Assembly (NCBI GenBank): GCA_947303825.1
Contig: CAMYZK010000093.1
Span: 1 to 8,615, forward strand
Reading direction: 5' to 3'
Length of the DNA: 8,615 nt
Source: an uncultured Prevotella sp.
GTDB taxonomy: Bacteria > Bacteroidota > Bacteroidia > Bacteroidales > Bacteroidaceae
The notes beneath the pieces were generated by a model. The model worked only from the letters and a program-made list of their open reading frames with translations, was not told the DNA's origin and did no database searches. Below are positions 1 to 7,142 of this stretch, in pieces (within the stretch, counting starts at the first letter, position 1; every line of letters starts with the position of its first letter). The translations under genes were made by a program, and so were the position numbers.

Positions 1-3000
1 GTATACCGCGACCAGGCGGGAGCAGTGAGTACGGTGAAGACCTCCTGCACCGTCAACATCGTCCAGACAAGCTTCTCGGGCTTCAAATATCCCGCACCAA
101 CAGTGGCTGCCACAGCAACAAGCTACACCTTTGCCACCGACGGCTCGGCCAATCCCCTCGATGCAGCAACCCGAGGCAACGTTACATCCTACAGGTGCAC
201 CTATATTGGAAAGGAAGCATCGCAGTACAGACAAGTAACCGACCTTGAGACTGCTACCACGCTGACACTCAGCGCATCGGGAGTCTATCACGTAGAGGCT
301 CTCAACGGCACGACGCCCATTGCCGACTTCTACCTGACAAAGGCATACCCCGTAGATATCAACACCTCGCAGACATGGGACTTCCGCAATGGTGTGAGCA
401 GCGAATGGGGCACGTCATGGAGCCAGCCTAAAAACCCCACCAACGGCAATAACGTGGACCCAGGAACGGTAGGTGCTGTGCCCTATTTCGAATACGCCAC
501 ATGGACATGGACCCGTGGCATGCCCACCAACCGTGCCAGCGACTACCGCTGCGTGAATGCGGTGAACGGCAACAATGGCTTTATCATTAAGGAGACATCA
601 GGACTGCTCGTTATTGCCGATGCACCAACGTGTTCACGATCCATCATAGACGGTGCCTATTGCGACGGCCATTTCAGTGCATACACCGGCGACAGATATA
701 ACTACGTTTATCCAAACATTGGCCTGCATAAGGCTACGCTCATCATTCCCAGTCTGCCCAAGGGTGCCTACGTGGCCGTTGCCTGGGACCGGACCACCGA
801 GGGCGATGGCAACACCATGGTGCTGGAGAACCTCCTTGACCTGGAAGGCAAGACCATAGACGAGATAAGGTATGGCGGCTCAGTGCGCCTGACGGGAAAC
901 AACGCCGGCAACCAGCAGGGCTACTACACCTTCCGTGTGGCCAACGACGGCAACGTTACCTTCACGCAAAACGACAAGGGCACCAGCCGCATAGTGGCCA
1001 TCCACGTGTACTATGGCAACCCCGACACCAGTGTCGATGCCTCCGACGACGTGTACTACAACCTCAATGCCACTCAGGAGTATAAAGGCTCGGGCATGAC
1101 ACAGAAGCTGATGGCCTACGCACGGGCCAATGCCGACGGCACTGCCGATGTGGGCAGCGGACTGAAACAGCTGGACGGCATTCTGACCACTGAAGGCGAG
1201 ACCACCAGCCAGTGGCTGACCAACTACCTGAACTTCTCGGCTCCCAACGGCATACCGGAGTTTAAGATGGTAAACCAGGACGTAACGCTGCACAATATGA
1301 CGATGGATATGTCGCAGACTTATTTCGACTCGGGCAACGGCACATACGCCGTGCCGGGTCTGTCGTTCAACGGAGCCTGCTGGGGAAAGGCCATCATGAG
1401 TGTCGGTGTGCGCGACGGTAACGGCTACCTGGTGGCTTACCGACAGTACCGCTTCACCGTGGGCATCAAGCCAAAGATGAGCTATCCCAAGACCTGGGAC
1501 TTCACCCGATACTTCGACAACGTGACGGCAAAGATAGAGGACTCGCCTGTGACTGTACTGGCACAAACTTCTAATCTGAACACCAAGAACAGCCTTGCTG
1601 CGAACACGGCGTATGCAAAAACAACTATCAGTGTTACAAATGGCGTGATAGATACCGACCCGACACGCACGTGGGATACTAACAACAGCCTGATGCGTAG
1701 CAGCGGAACGGAGGCATATCTGCAATATGGCTACAACGAGTACTCGTCATACTATGTTGACGATGCCATGCTGGTGTGCAATCTGGGACGTCGCAATGCC
1801 GACGGCTTCATTCTGGAGGAGACACGAGGCCTGGGCTTCAGCATTGCCCCGGAGAGCGACACCGACACGAGCAAGAAGCTGCAATGGGCCATGCCTAGCG
1901 GCACAGTGGGCTATGGCGAGAACTGCAACCTGACGCTGAACGGCACGATAACCATTGCCGCCATAGGCGAAGAATACAAGGGGTACTACGTGTTCCTGAG
2001 AAGCAGCAGGCCGCCCGACTCCTACTCCGACAACCTGAAGGTGGTGAACAGCGGCGACTACAACGGCATCGTGACCAACGACGGACAGTACGTCTATGAG
2101 GTGCGCTCGGCCAGCGACATGACCATGACTTTCAGCAGCGATACCGAAATATACGGCATAGGCGTTACCAACATCAAGAAGGATGCCGTACACCCCGTTG
2201 GCAACATAGGCTGGGCAACTGAGAGCCGCGACCTGGACATTGATCATACACTGACCGGCTACTACACCCGTCACAACATACGAGCCTATGAGGTGAAGTA
2301 CGACAGCTACGACCTGAACACGGCTACCGTCAAGCTGACGGAAGTGAAGAACACTGCCGTGCAGACCTACGACAGCAACACCAGCTTCATAGACCACGGC
2401 TATGTGGCCAAGGGCAACGGCATTGTGCTGGCAGAGTTCAACGTGTCAGAGACCTCTGCCTACAAAGTGCCCTTCTTCGTTCCGGCCATCACCACCACCC
2501 ATGAGGCAGTCATCAGCAATGAGAACATGATGCACCCCAACCTCGTGAGAAGGCAATTCGGCTCTGAAGAGGAAGGTGCCGGCACCCGTTTCTTCCTCAC
2601 CAACATCCATTGGACCTTTACAAAGAGTGGAGATCTGGCAACAGAGGAGCAAGACGCAGCTAAATACGTTGAGACCGATGCCGCCGGCTTCTACCGCCAG
2701 CATCTGTGGACGGCAAGCTCTGCTGCCGAGAATGCCGCCAAGAACTCTATGGTACCCAATGCAGCCTACCTGCTTGCACCTACCAGCCAGCTCCCCGTGG
2801 CCGTGTGGAACAGCCCGAGCAGTCCGTCACGCATGAAGAACTCCATAGCCATACGTTTCGACGATACGACAGGCATTGACGGCATCTCTGGTTCTCATCC
2901 CTCATGTCTCATGCCTCATACCTCCGAATGGTACACCCTGAACGGCACAAGACTGGAGGGGAAGCCCAGCAAGGCAGGACTATATATTCACAATGGACGA

Positions 3001-3018
3001 AAAGTAGTAATAAGATAA
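1..3018 (+). CDS. Large secreted modular surface protein with two TWDF-type domains and a sorting-like tail (5' end missing)
   Basis: The reading frame is open from base 1, so the start lies left of the window. A GTG at position 25 is in frame but has no reason to be the real start. About 1005 residues are visible, and residue numbers here count from that GTG. Residues 1-110 look like the end of an Ig-like beta domain. Two diverged copies of one module follow, at about 112-331 and 485-718. Each opens with TWDF (117-120 and 490-493), carries GFI(I/L)xET(S/R)GL (185-194 and 594-603), and ends in a short beta-rich stretch. A different domain lies between them. Residues 880-945 resemble the pre-tail region of Prevotella surface proteins (N-AYLL, LPVAVWN). 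The last 50 residues (TTGIDGI, EWYTLNG, GLYIHNGRKVVIR) form a tail like type IX secretion or surface-sorting signals. Such proteins are secreted or outer-surface and often bind or process glycans, but no catalytic motif is visible, so the function is unknown. It probably shares a transcript with the next gene. Confidence 0.85.
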   Translation, partial: VYRDQAGAVSTVKTSCTVNIVQTSFSGFKYPAPTVAATATSYTFATDGSANPLDAATRGNVTSYRCTYIGKEASQYRQVTDLETATTLTLSASGVYHVEALNGTTPIADFYLTKAYPVDINTSQTWDFRNGVSSEWGTSWSQPKNPTNGNNVDPGTVGAVPYFEYATWTWTRGMPTNRASDYRCVNAVNGNNGFIIKETSGLLVIADAPTCSRSIIDGAYCDGHFSAYTGDRYNYVYPNIGLHKATLIIPSLPKGAYVAVAWDRTTEGDGNTMVLENLLDLEGKTIDEIRYGGSVRLTGNNAGNQQGYYTFRVANDGNVTFTQNDKGTSRIVAIHVYYGNPDTSVDASDDVYYNLNATQEYKGSGMTQKLMAYARANADGTADVGSGLKQLDGILTTEGETTSQWLTNYLNFSAPNGIPEFKMVNQDVTLHNMTMDMSQTYFDSGNGTYAVPGLSFNGACWGKAIMSVGVRDGNGYLVAYRQYRFTVGIKPKMSYPKTWDFTRYFDNVTAKIEDSPVTVLAQTSNLNTKNSLAANTAYAKTTISVTNGVIDTDPTRTWDTNNSLMRSSGTEAYLQYGYNEYSSYYVDDAMLVCNLGRRNADGFILEETRGLGFSIAPESDTDTSKKLQWAMPSGTVGYGENCNLTLNGTITIAAIGEEYKGYYVFLRSSRPPDSYSDNLKVVNSGDYNGIVTNDGQYVYEVRSASDMTMTFSSDTEIYGIGVTNIKKDAVHPVGNIGWATESRDLDIDHTLTGYYTRHNIRAYEVKYDSYDLNTATVKLTEVKNTAVQTYDSNTSFIDHGYVAKGNGIVLAEFNVSETSAYKVPFFVPAITTTHEAVISNENMMHPNLVRRQFGSEEEGAGTRFFLTNIHWTFTKSGDLATEEQDAAKYVETDAAGFYRQHLWTASSAAENAAKNSMVPNAAYLLAPTSQLPVAVWNSPSSPSRMKNSIAIRFDDTTGIDGISGSHPSCLMPHTSEWYTLNGTRLEGKPSKAGLYIHNGRKVVIR
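2894..2921 (+). repeat. Four-copy 7-bp tandem repeat (CTCATNY) inside the surface protein gene
   Basis: CTCAT recurs with an exact period of 7 bases at 2894, 2901, 2908 and 2915 (CTCATCC, CTCATGT, CTCATGC, CTCATAC), followed by a decayed fifth unit (CTCCGAA). In the gene's frame it encodes SHPSCLMPHTS, placed between TTGIDGIS and EWYTLNG just before the tail. Three units make 21 bases, or seven residues, so the repeat tends to give PHPSSLI-like peptides. A gain or loss of one unit would shift the frame. Confidence 0.85.
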
Positions 3019-3022
3019 AGAA

Positions 3023-3532
3023 ATGGCACTGATAAAGAGTTACAAAGGTCTCAGCCCAAAGTGGGGCCGCGACTGTTATTTCAGCGAGAACGCCACCATT
3101 GTCGGCGATGTGACGATGGGCGATGAGTGCTCTATATGGTTCAACGCCGTAGTGCGCGGCGACGTGGCCCCCATCACCATCGGCGACAGGAGCAACGTGC
3201 AAGACGGGTCGTGCGTACACGTCACCCACGACACCGGCCCCACACATATTGGCTCGGATGTCACCATAGGGCATAACGTCACCGTGCATGCATGCACCAT
3301 ACACGACGGTGCCCTCATAGGCATGGGCAGCACCCTGCTCGACGGCTGCGAGGTGGGCGAAGGAGCCATCGTGGCTGCCGGGGCATTGGTGCTACAGAAC
3401 ACAAAAATACCTCCCCACGAGATATGGGGAGGCGTTCCTGCCAAGTATATCAAACCCACGCGGCCCGGGCAGACCGACAATGCCGCGCACTACGTAGCCT
3501 ACTCAAAGGAGTATCTCCATGATGAAGGGTAA
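3023..3532 (+). CDS. Gamma-class carbonic anhydrase-like left-handed beta-helix protein
   Basis: The 169-residue product matches the usual length of the YrdA/PaaY/gamma-carbonic anhydrase group. Hexapeptide repeats run from about residue 23 to 125. The conserved signatures are present: SIWFNAVVRGD (37-47) with Arg45 and Asp47, NVQDGS (58-63) with Gln60 and Asp61, and three likely metal-binding histidines, His66 (CVH), His84 (TIGH) and His89 (VHAC). These usually bind zinc or another divalent metal at the interface of a trimer. The family reversibly hydrates CO2, but many bacterial members show little activity, and the acidic proton-shuttle loop of the archaeal enzyme Cam is not apparent, so activity is uncertain. 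There is no signal peptide, so the protein is cytoplasmic. The ATG lies 4 bases after the upstream stop codon, with a purine-rich stretch (AGATAAAGAA) overlapping that stop, which suggests translational coupling. Its stop is 8 bases from the stop of the converging gene. Confidence 0.93.
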   Translation: MALIKSYKGLSPKWGRDCYFSENATIVGDVTMGDECSIWFNAVVRGDVAPITIGDRSNVQDGSCVHVTHDTGPTHIGSDVTIGHNVTVHACTIHDGALIGMGSTLLDGCEVGEGAIVAAGALVLQNTKIPPHEIWGGVPAKYIKPTRPGQTDNAAHYVAYSKEYLHDEG

Positions 3533-3546
3533 GTGACGCCTTACTT
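3527..3546. terminator. Possible small bidirectional stem-loop spanning two converging stop codons
   Basis: GTAAG (3529-3533) pairs with CTTAC (3540-3544) around a six-base loop (TGACGC), with two G-T wobble pairs possible at the base. The stem contains the stop codons of both converging genes. It is short and has only a broken T-rich tract on the plus side (TTGTTCTTCTC), so a terminator role is a weak inference. Confidence 0.25.
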
Positions 3547-3936
3547 GTTCTTCTCGTAATACTCCAGAGCGAGCTTCACGTTCTTCTTCACGGCATCACT
3601 GCTGTAAGTGGCACCTGTGCGCCCGTCAACCTTGGCGGTCTTGGCCTGCTTGACGGTCATGCCGTCCCACTTGTTCTGAAGATGGTTGGCACATGCCTTC
3701 CAGTAGCGGGGCGTCTCCTGGTTCTCCAAGAACTCTATCTTCTGAACCTTACCGTCCTTGATATAAACTTTTAAGGGCGTAGGACCCTCATATCCTTTCA
3801 CATCCTTGCCCAGGGTCGTGGTGTTTACTATGTAGACACCGTTTTCCTTTACCATCACCTTGCCTTTCTTGTCGGCACTTGTCAGCGCTACTGCCATAGC
3901 CAGGCAGACGCAAACCGTAATAAATGTCTTTCTCAT
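3541..3936 (-). CDS. Small exported FMN-binding domain protein with an ApbE flavinylation motif
   Basis: The product has 131 residues. Residues 1-21 form a Sec signal peptide (charged MRK, hydrophobic core, likely cleavage after TSA before DKK) with no lipobox cysteine. The rest is a single FMN_bind-type domain like those in NqrC, RnfG and related flavoproteins: a beta-rich start (GVYIVNTTTLGKDVKGYEGP), a YIKDGKVQKIEFLENQETPRYW segment split by charged residues, and DGRTGAT at 104-110 followed by YSS. DxxTGAT is the sequence recognised by the flavin transferase ApbE, which would attach FMN covalently to Thr110. The protein should therefore be a periplasmic or extracellular one-flavin electron carrier. 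It is the last gene of the minus-strand run, 23 bases after the M6 protease. No ApbE or Rnf/Nqr gene is in the window, so its partner is unknown. The fold and motif are clear; the pathway is not. Confidence 0.9.
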   Translation of the reverse strand: MRKTFITVCVCLAMAVALTSADKKGKVMVKENGVYIVNTTTLGKDVKGYEGPTPLKVYIKDGKVQKIEFLENQETPRYWKACANHLQNKWDGMTVKQAKTAKVDGRTGATYSSDAVKKNVKLALEYYEKNK

Positions 3937-3959
3937 CTTTTTGTGTTAGTTTTTGAGTT

Positions 3960-6542
3960 TTAAAATACTATTCTCCAACTTCGTCCGGCAGCCTTAACCA
4001 CATAGATGCCATGACGGAGGTTAAGCGAAGCCAGTGCCCCCTTAGCGACGGTAGCAACAGGTCTTCCATCCACCGTGTAGACTGTGACGCGGGTAGAGGA
4101 ATCGGTAACGTCGGCATCAAGAGCCATCACACCAGAAGGAGCTTCTGCCTCTACAGGCGACATGAGCATTGCCAGCTCGTCGATAACGGTTCCGTCTTTT
4201 AGTTTGTTGGTAAGATACAATCCCGTCAAGTCAAAGTATTTGCCATCGTAAGAGGTGGGAGCAGTAAAGCCCTTTATCTGGAAGGTGTTGTAGACGCGTA
4301 TGCGATGGTCGCCCGACACAGCCCAGATACCATTGTCCTTCAGCAGTGGAGTAGCCTTTACAATAAGCATGTCGGCATAGTCGGCTTCGGTAATGTCTTC
4401 CACCTGTATCTCTCGTGGCAGCACATCATTACCGCTCTCCACCCCATACCAGCTGTTGGTGGTTAAGGGCTCTATCCTGGGAACCCTGTCTACTACTGTC
4501 AGCTTGCCATAGATATTACCGTTGAGCTTGTCACCCTGATTCAGGCCGAGTGTCTTGTTGTTTATCACGATAGCACCGGATGCATCACGCAGATAGGCGT
4601 TGTTGTTCTTGTCTACATATATCACCAGGGCATCGTTAAGCAAGAGTGCCGACTCGGTGTCGGGAGTCATGGCCCTCAACTCAGCGATGCTGGCAGCAAT
4701 GGCCTGTTCCTCCACCGTAACATGGCAAGACGCGGTGAGCAGAGGGTTGTCGTTTGCCGTCACGGTAATATAGGTGTCTCCCACCCCCACTGCCGTCACA
4801 ATGCCATCGTCGCTGACGGTGGCAATGCTCTCGTCGGCCGAAGACCACTTCAGCGTGTAGGGTGCATAGTCGGGAACGCGCGTCTCTACGAGCTGCATCT
4901 TCAAGTTGCATACCATTTTCATCTCCTCGGGCAGCGAGATGCTCTTCAGCACATTCACATCAACCACGTCGAAAGTGATATTGCCATTGAGCTCTCTTAT
5001 GTTGTCAAGTCCTAAGACCGACTGTTTGCCACTCCACGTTAGCAGATTGGCCGGCGAGGTAGTGTTGTTAAGCGTCCTCACAAACTTTGAGCCGGGGAAT
5101 GGGTCAGTAGCGGCATTCGACGATACTCCACCCGCTCTTACCAACTCAAAGTAGTTATGATTGGGATTAGTGTTCACTGTGTTGTTGTTCCATACAGTGA
5201 CGTTTGTCGAGTCAACGCGGAACACCAGCATGCCGTGTCCGGGCAGATACTTGTCCCACTTGTTGAAACGCTGACGGTTCTCCAGTAGGAAGAACTCTTT
5301 CTTTACAGGAGTGTTGAGACGATAACCAGTGTTTGTGCCTCCTAAGGGCTGTAGCTCAATGCTGCCCTCTTCACTGATAACCTCGGGCATGGCAAATCCT
5401 ATGGCATATCGCTCAAATAGCGTATATCCCACGGGAGTACGGCTATTGTTCTGGTATGAACCTGCGGCCATTACCGACCATATGTCAGGATGGTTGCTAG
5501 TGCCGCCACTACCCTCTTCGTCTGTATCATAGAAGTCGGGCAGTCCCAGCACATGGCTGAACTCATGGCATATAGTTCCGATGCCGTCGATAATCGATGC
5601 GTTAACCCATCCATACAGTTCTGTTGAGCAAGCATAGCGTCCTAGTGCCACTCCGTCTTTCTTCACTTGCCAGTCCCATCCCGAGTTGGGCTTGTAGATG
5701 GAAGAGGCATGCGGCCAGATGAGACGTTCGTCATTTCCCATGTAATTAGAGCCCAAACCGGCAAAGACAAAGTATATCATGTCTACCTCACCGTTGCCGT
5801 CACGGTCATACTGGCTGAAGTCAACAAGGGAGTCGGCAGCTTCTACGGCATCGATAGTGAGCTGTGCCACATTTTTCAACTTTTGCGGATAATACTGGCT
5901 GCGATTCACGGTGACGGGCCCCACAACGTCGAACTGGGGCGAGAAGACCCCAAAGGAGTTGTCGTAGAAATAATCGCGCACACTACCGGTGAAGACATCA
6001 TTGCCCGAGGGGTCGAAACCCGTATAGTTCTCGGCGTTCACCATTTCGTTGAATAGCTCGGCATAGTCATCACGTGAAAACGCTAGGTCATTGTACTGCA
6101 CCAGGATGATAAGACCCCTAAAGTTGTTGTAGTCATACTTTGCCTTTCGGCTAACATCTGCCCGCGCCTGTGCCCGTCGTGCTACCTCTTCCTGCTTTTC
6201 CTTAAGCATAGTCGGGGTCATGACAGGCCTCAGCTTTCCCGTGTTCTCCAACCATGCTCGCTCATCGGCAGTGCGGTTTGCAGCATCGTGGGCAATGCGG
6301 CCGGTAGGCACTAGCTGTCCATCGGCATCGAGCTGAGCGTATGTGTAGAATCCATCGCTGCGGCGCACTACAGAATAGCCGTCATCGGTGGTATTAAAAC
6401 TAAGGTATTCATCTCCATGCAGACACAGGGTGACCACACTGCCGTCGGGCTGCGTCACGCAAACCTTTCCCGGATGGGCAGGAACAGCCATTGCCACACT
6501 AACACTTAGCATGACAATGGCTAAAAATAACAGTTTCTTCAT
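3960..6542 (-). CDS. Secreted M6-family zinc metalloprotease with Ig-like, OB-like and C-terminal sorting-like domains
   Basis: The product has 860 residues. Residues 1-19 are a signal peptide (MKK, hydrophobic core, cleavage near AMA). Residues 20-135 look like a propeptide, ending in an alanine/arginine-rich stretch. The catalytic domain begins near 140 (FRGLIILVQY). It has a calcium-loop-like DRDGNGEVD at 246-254, the zinc site HEFSHVLGLPD at 326-336 with His326, Glu327 and His330 and a likely third ligand Asp336, and a Met-turn-like SVMAAGSY (356-363). This order fits immune-inhibitor-A-type M6 peptidases, which degrade extracellular proteins. A bacterial Ig-like (BIG2) domain follows at about 531-612 (SADESIATVSDDGIVTAVG). 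Next come a probable OB-like beta domain at about 615-797 and a tail at 812-860 (VTVYTVDGRPV...GIYVVKAAGRSWRIVF) resembling type IX sorting tails. It starts 9 bases after the DUF4332 gene and is followed 23 bases later by the FMN-binding gene, so one operon is likely. The peptidase assignment is firm; the substrate is unknown. Confidence 0.93.
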   Translation of the reverse strand: MKKLLFLAIVMLSVSVAMAVPAHPGKVCVTQPDGSVVTLCLHGDEYLSFNTTDDGYSVVRRSDGFYTYAQLDADGQLVPTGRIAHDAANRTADERAWLENTGKLRPVMTPTMLKEKQEEVARRAQARADVSRKAKYDYNNFRGLIILVQYNDLAFSRDDYAELFNEMVNAENYTGFDPSGNDVFTGSVRDYFYDNSFGVFSPQFDVVGPVTVNRSQYYPQKLKNVAQLTIDAVEAADSLVDFSQYDRDGNGEVDMIYFVFAGLGSNYMGNDERLIWPHASSIYKPNSGWDWQVKKDGVALGRYACSTELYGWVNASIIDGIGTICHEFSHVLGLPDFYDTDEEGSGGTSNHPDIWSVMAAGSYQNNSRTPVGYTLFERYAIGFAMPEVISEEGSIELQPLGGTNTGYRLNTPVKKEFFLLENRQRFNKWDKYLPGHGMLVFRVDSTNVTVWNNNTVNTNPNHNYFELVRAGGVSSNAATDPFPGSKFVRTLNNTTSPANLLTWSGKQSVLGLDNIRELNGNITFDVVDVNVLKSISLPEEMKMVCNLKMQLVETRVPDYAPYTLKWSSADESIATVSDDGIVTAVGVGDTYITVTANDNPLLTASCHVTVEEQAIAASIAELRAMTPDTESALLLNDALVIYVDKNNNAYLRDASGAIVINNKTLGLNQGDKLNGNIYGKLTVVDRVPRIEPLTTNSWYGVESGNDVLPREIQVEDITEADYADMLIVKATPLLKDNGIWAVSGDHRIRVYNTFQIKGFTAPTSYDGKYFDLTGLYLTNKLKDGTVIDELAMLMSPVEAEAPSGVMALDADVTDSSTRVTVYTVDGRPVATVAKGALASLNLRHGIYVVKAAGRSWRIVF

Positions 6543-6551
6543 TCTGTATTC

Positions 6552-6959
6552 TTAGTACGTCATCTTGGGCTCAAGCTCCTTGGCCTGGTCAATCATCTTC
6601 TGCACCTCTACCACGGCGGGCACACGACCACAGATGTGGTACTGAGCGTTTATCTCTTCCAGCTTGGGCTGAAGGTTCTCTGCCACACGATGGCGGAACT
6701 CCTTAACGGTGTCTACGCCAGCCTTCTCAAGAAGCTCGGAGAACTGCGGTCCCACTCCGTTGATACGGAACAGGTCGGCATGGTTTGTCCAACGCAGAAT
6801 GAGCTTCTCGCTGATGCCTGTCTGCTCGGCCAGCTCCTTGCGCCCTTTGGGTGCTGCACACTTCTCGAGCAACTCGCTCACCTTGTTTATTCCTGCTGCA
6901 ACCAGCTTCTCTGCATAGACGTCGCCTACGCCTTCAATGTCGATAATCTTGTAGTCCAT
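6552..6959 (-). CDS. DUF4332 family protein with two helix-hairpin-helix motifs
   Basis: The product has 135 residues, is cytoplasmic and has no signal peptide. Two helix-hairpin-helix motifs are visible: IEGVGDVYAEKLVAAGI (about 8-24) and INGVGPQFSELLEKAGV (about 66-82). Each has the GVG turn followed by a helix. The middle holds a charged helical stretch (GRKELAEQTGISEKLILRW), and the C-terminus is an amphipathic helical region. This layout matches the DUF4332 family. Helix-hairpin-helix motifs generally contact the DNA backbone without sequence preference, so DNA binding is plausible, but no family function is established. The start is chosen for the purine-rich stretch (AAAAGAAAAGAC) just before the ATG. 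It heads the three-gene minus-strand run, 9 bases before the M6 protease, an odd pairing of a nucleic-acid-type protein with an exported protease. Confidence 0.85.
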   Translation of the reverse strand: MDYKIIDIEGVGDVYAEKLVAAGINKVSELLEKCAAPKGRKELAEQTGISEKLILRWTNHADLFRINGVGPQFSELLEKAGVDTVKEFRHRVAENLQPKLEEINAQYHICGRVPAVVEVQKMIDQAKELEPKMTY

Positions 6960-7000
6960 TGTCTTTTCTTTTAATAAGGTTGATAGTTATACTATTCGTA

Positions 7001-7018
7001 AAAGCCCAGGTAGGCTTT
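7001..7018 (-). promoter_or_regulatory. Stem-loop at the predicted 5' end of the DUF4332/protease/FMN-binding transcript
   Basis: AAAGCC (7001-7006) and GGCTTT (7013-7018) form a perfect 6-bp stem around a six-base loop. On the minus transcript it would sit within a few bases of the start predicted from the -7 element at 7026-7033, in a leader of about 60 bases. It could stabilise the mRNA end, but no riboswitch-like structure is visible. Confidence 0.35.
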
Positions 7019-7025
7019 CTTTCCG

Positions 7026-7060
7026 CAAATTTACCAAATAATTGCTGATAAAGAGTCAAA
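7026..7060 (-). promoter_or_regulatory. Candidate Bacteroidota promoter for the minus-strand operon
   Basis: Read on the minus strand, 7033-7026 is TAAATTTG, an exact match to the Bacteroidota -7 element TAnnTTTG. A TTTG at 7060-7057 could be the -33 element, with a 23-base spacer that is slightly longer than the usual 19-21. It would drive the DUF4332, M6 protease and FMN-binding genes with a leader of about 60 bases. Confidence 0.45.
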
Positions 7061-7062
7061 TA

Positions 7063-7080
7063 AATGAAAGTTTTTTCATT
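7063..7080. repeat. Seven-bp inverted repeat in the divergent promoter region
   Basis: AATGAAA (7063-7069) and TTTCATT (7074-7080) are perfect inverted repeats around a four-base centre (GTTT). It lies between the two candidate -7 elements, just upstream of the minus-strand -33 candidate, where an operator would fit. It is AT-rich, so chance is a real alternative. Confidence 0.35.
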
Positions 7081-7119
7081 AATTAGCAATTAACGACAGG
7101 CTATTCACAATTTTTTATG

Positions 7120-7127
7120 TACTTTTG
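7120..7127 (+). promoter_or_regulatory. Candidate Bacteroidota -7 element for the symporter gene
   Basis: TACTTTTG matches TAnnTTTG exactly and is followed by CCGC, a common context in this phylum. No clear TTG-type -33 element lies 19-21 bases upstream; that stretch is AT-rich. Transcription would start near 7131-7134, leaving a leader of only about 10 bases before the ATG at 7143. The in-frame TTG at 7125 lies inside this element, so it is unlikely to be the start codon. Confidence 0.45.
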
Positions 7128-7142
7128 CCGCAAATCGCTGTT

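Noticed and set aside
880..1725. A 281-codon open frame on the minus strand
   Set aside because: It lies antisense within the surface protein gene, whose plus-strand product has clear domains and tail. The minus frame is His/Val-rich with no signal or motif.
1747..2397. A 216-codon open frame on the minus strand
   Set aside because: It is antisense to the same gene and rich in Val, Ala and His, typical of an antisense shadow in GC-richer coding DNA.
3497..3536. AAGGAG followed by ATGATG near 3507-3524, considered as the start of a small gene
   Set aside because: The frame from either ATG ends after a few codons (MMKGK then stop), so it is not a plausible gene.
7125..7142. An upstream TTG start for the symporter adding MPQIAV
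   Set aside because: The TTG overlaps the exact TAnnTTTG promoter element, and MKKAIRFVKDW from the ATG at 7143 is a normal N-terminus for this family.
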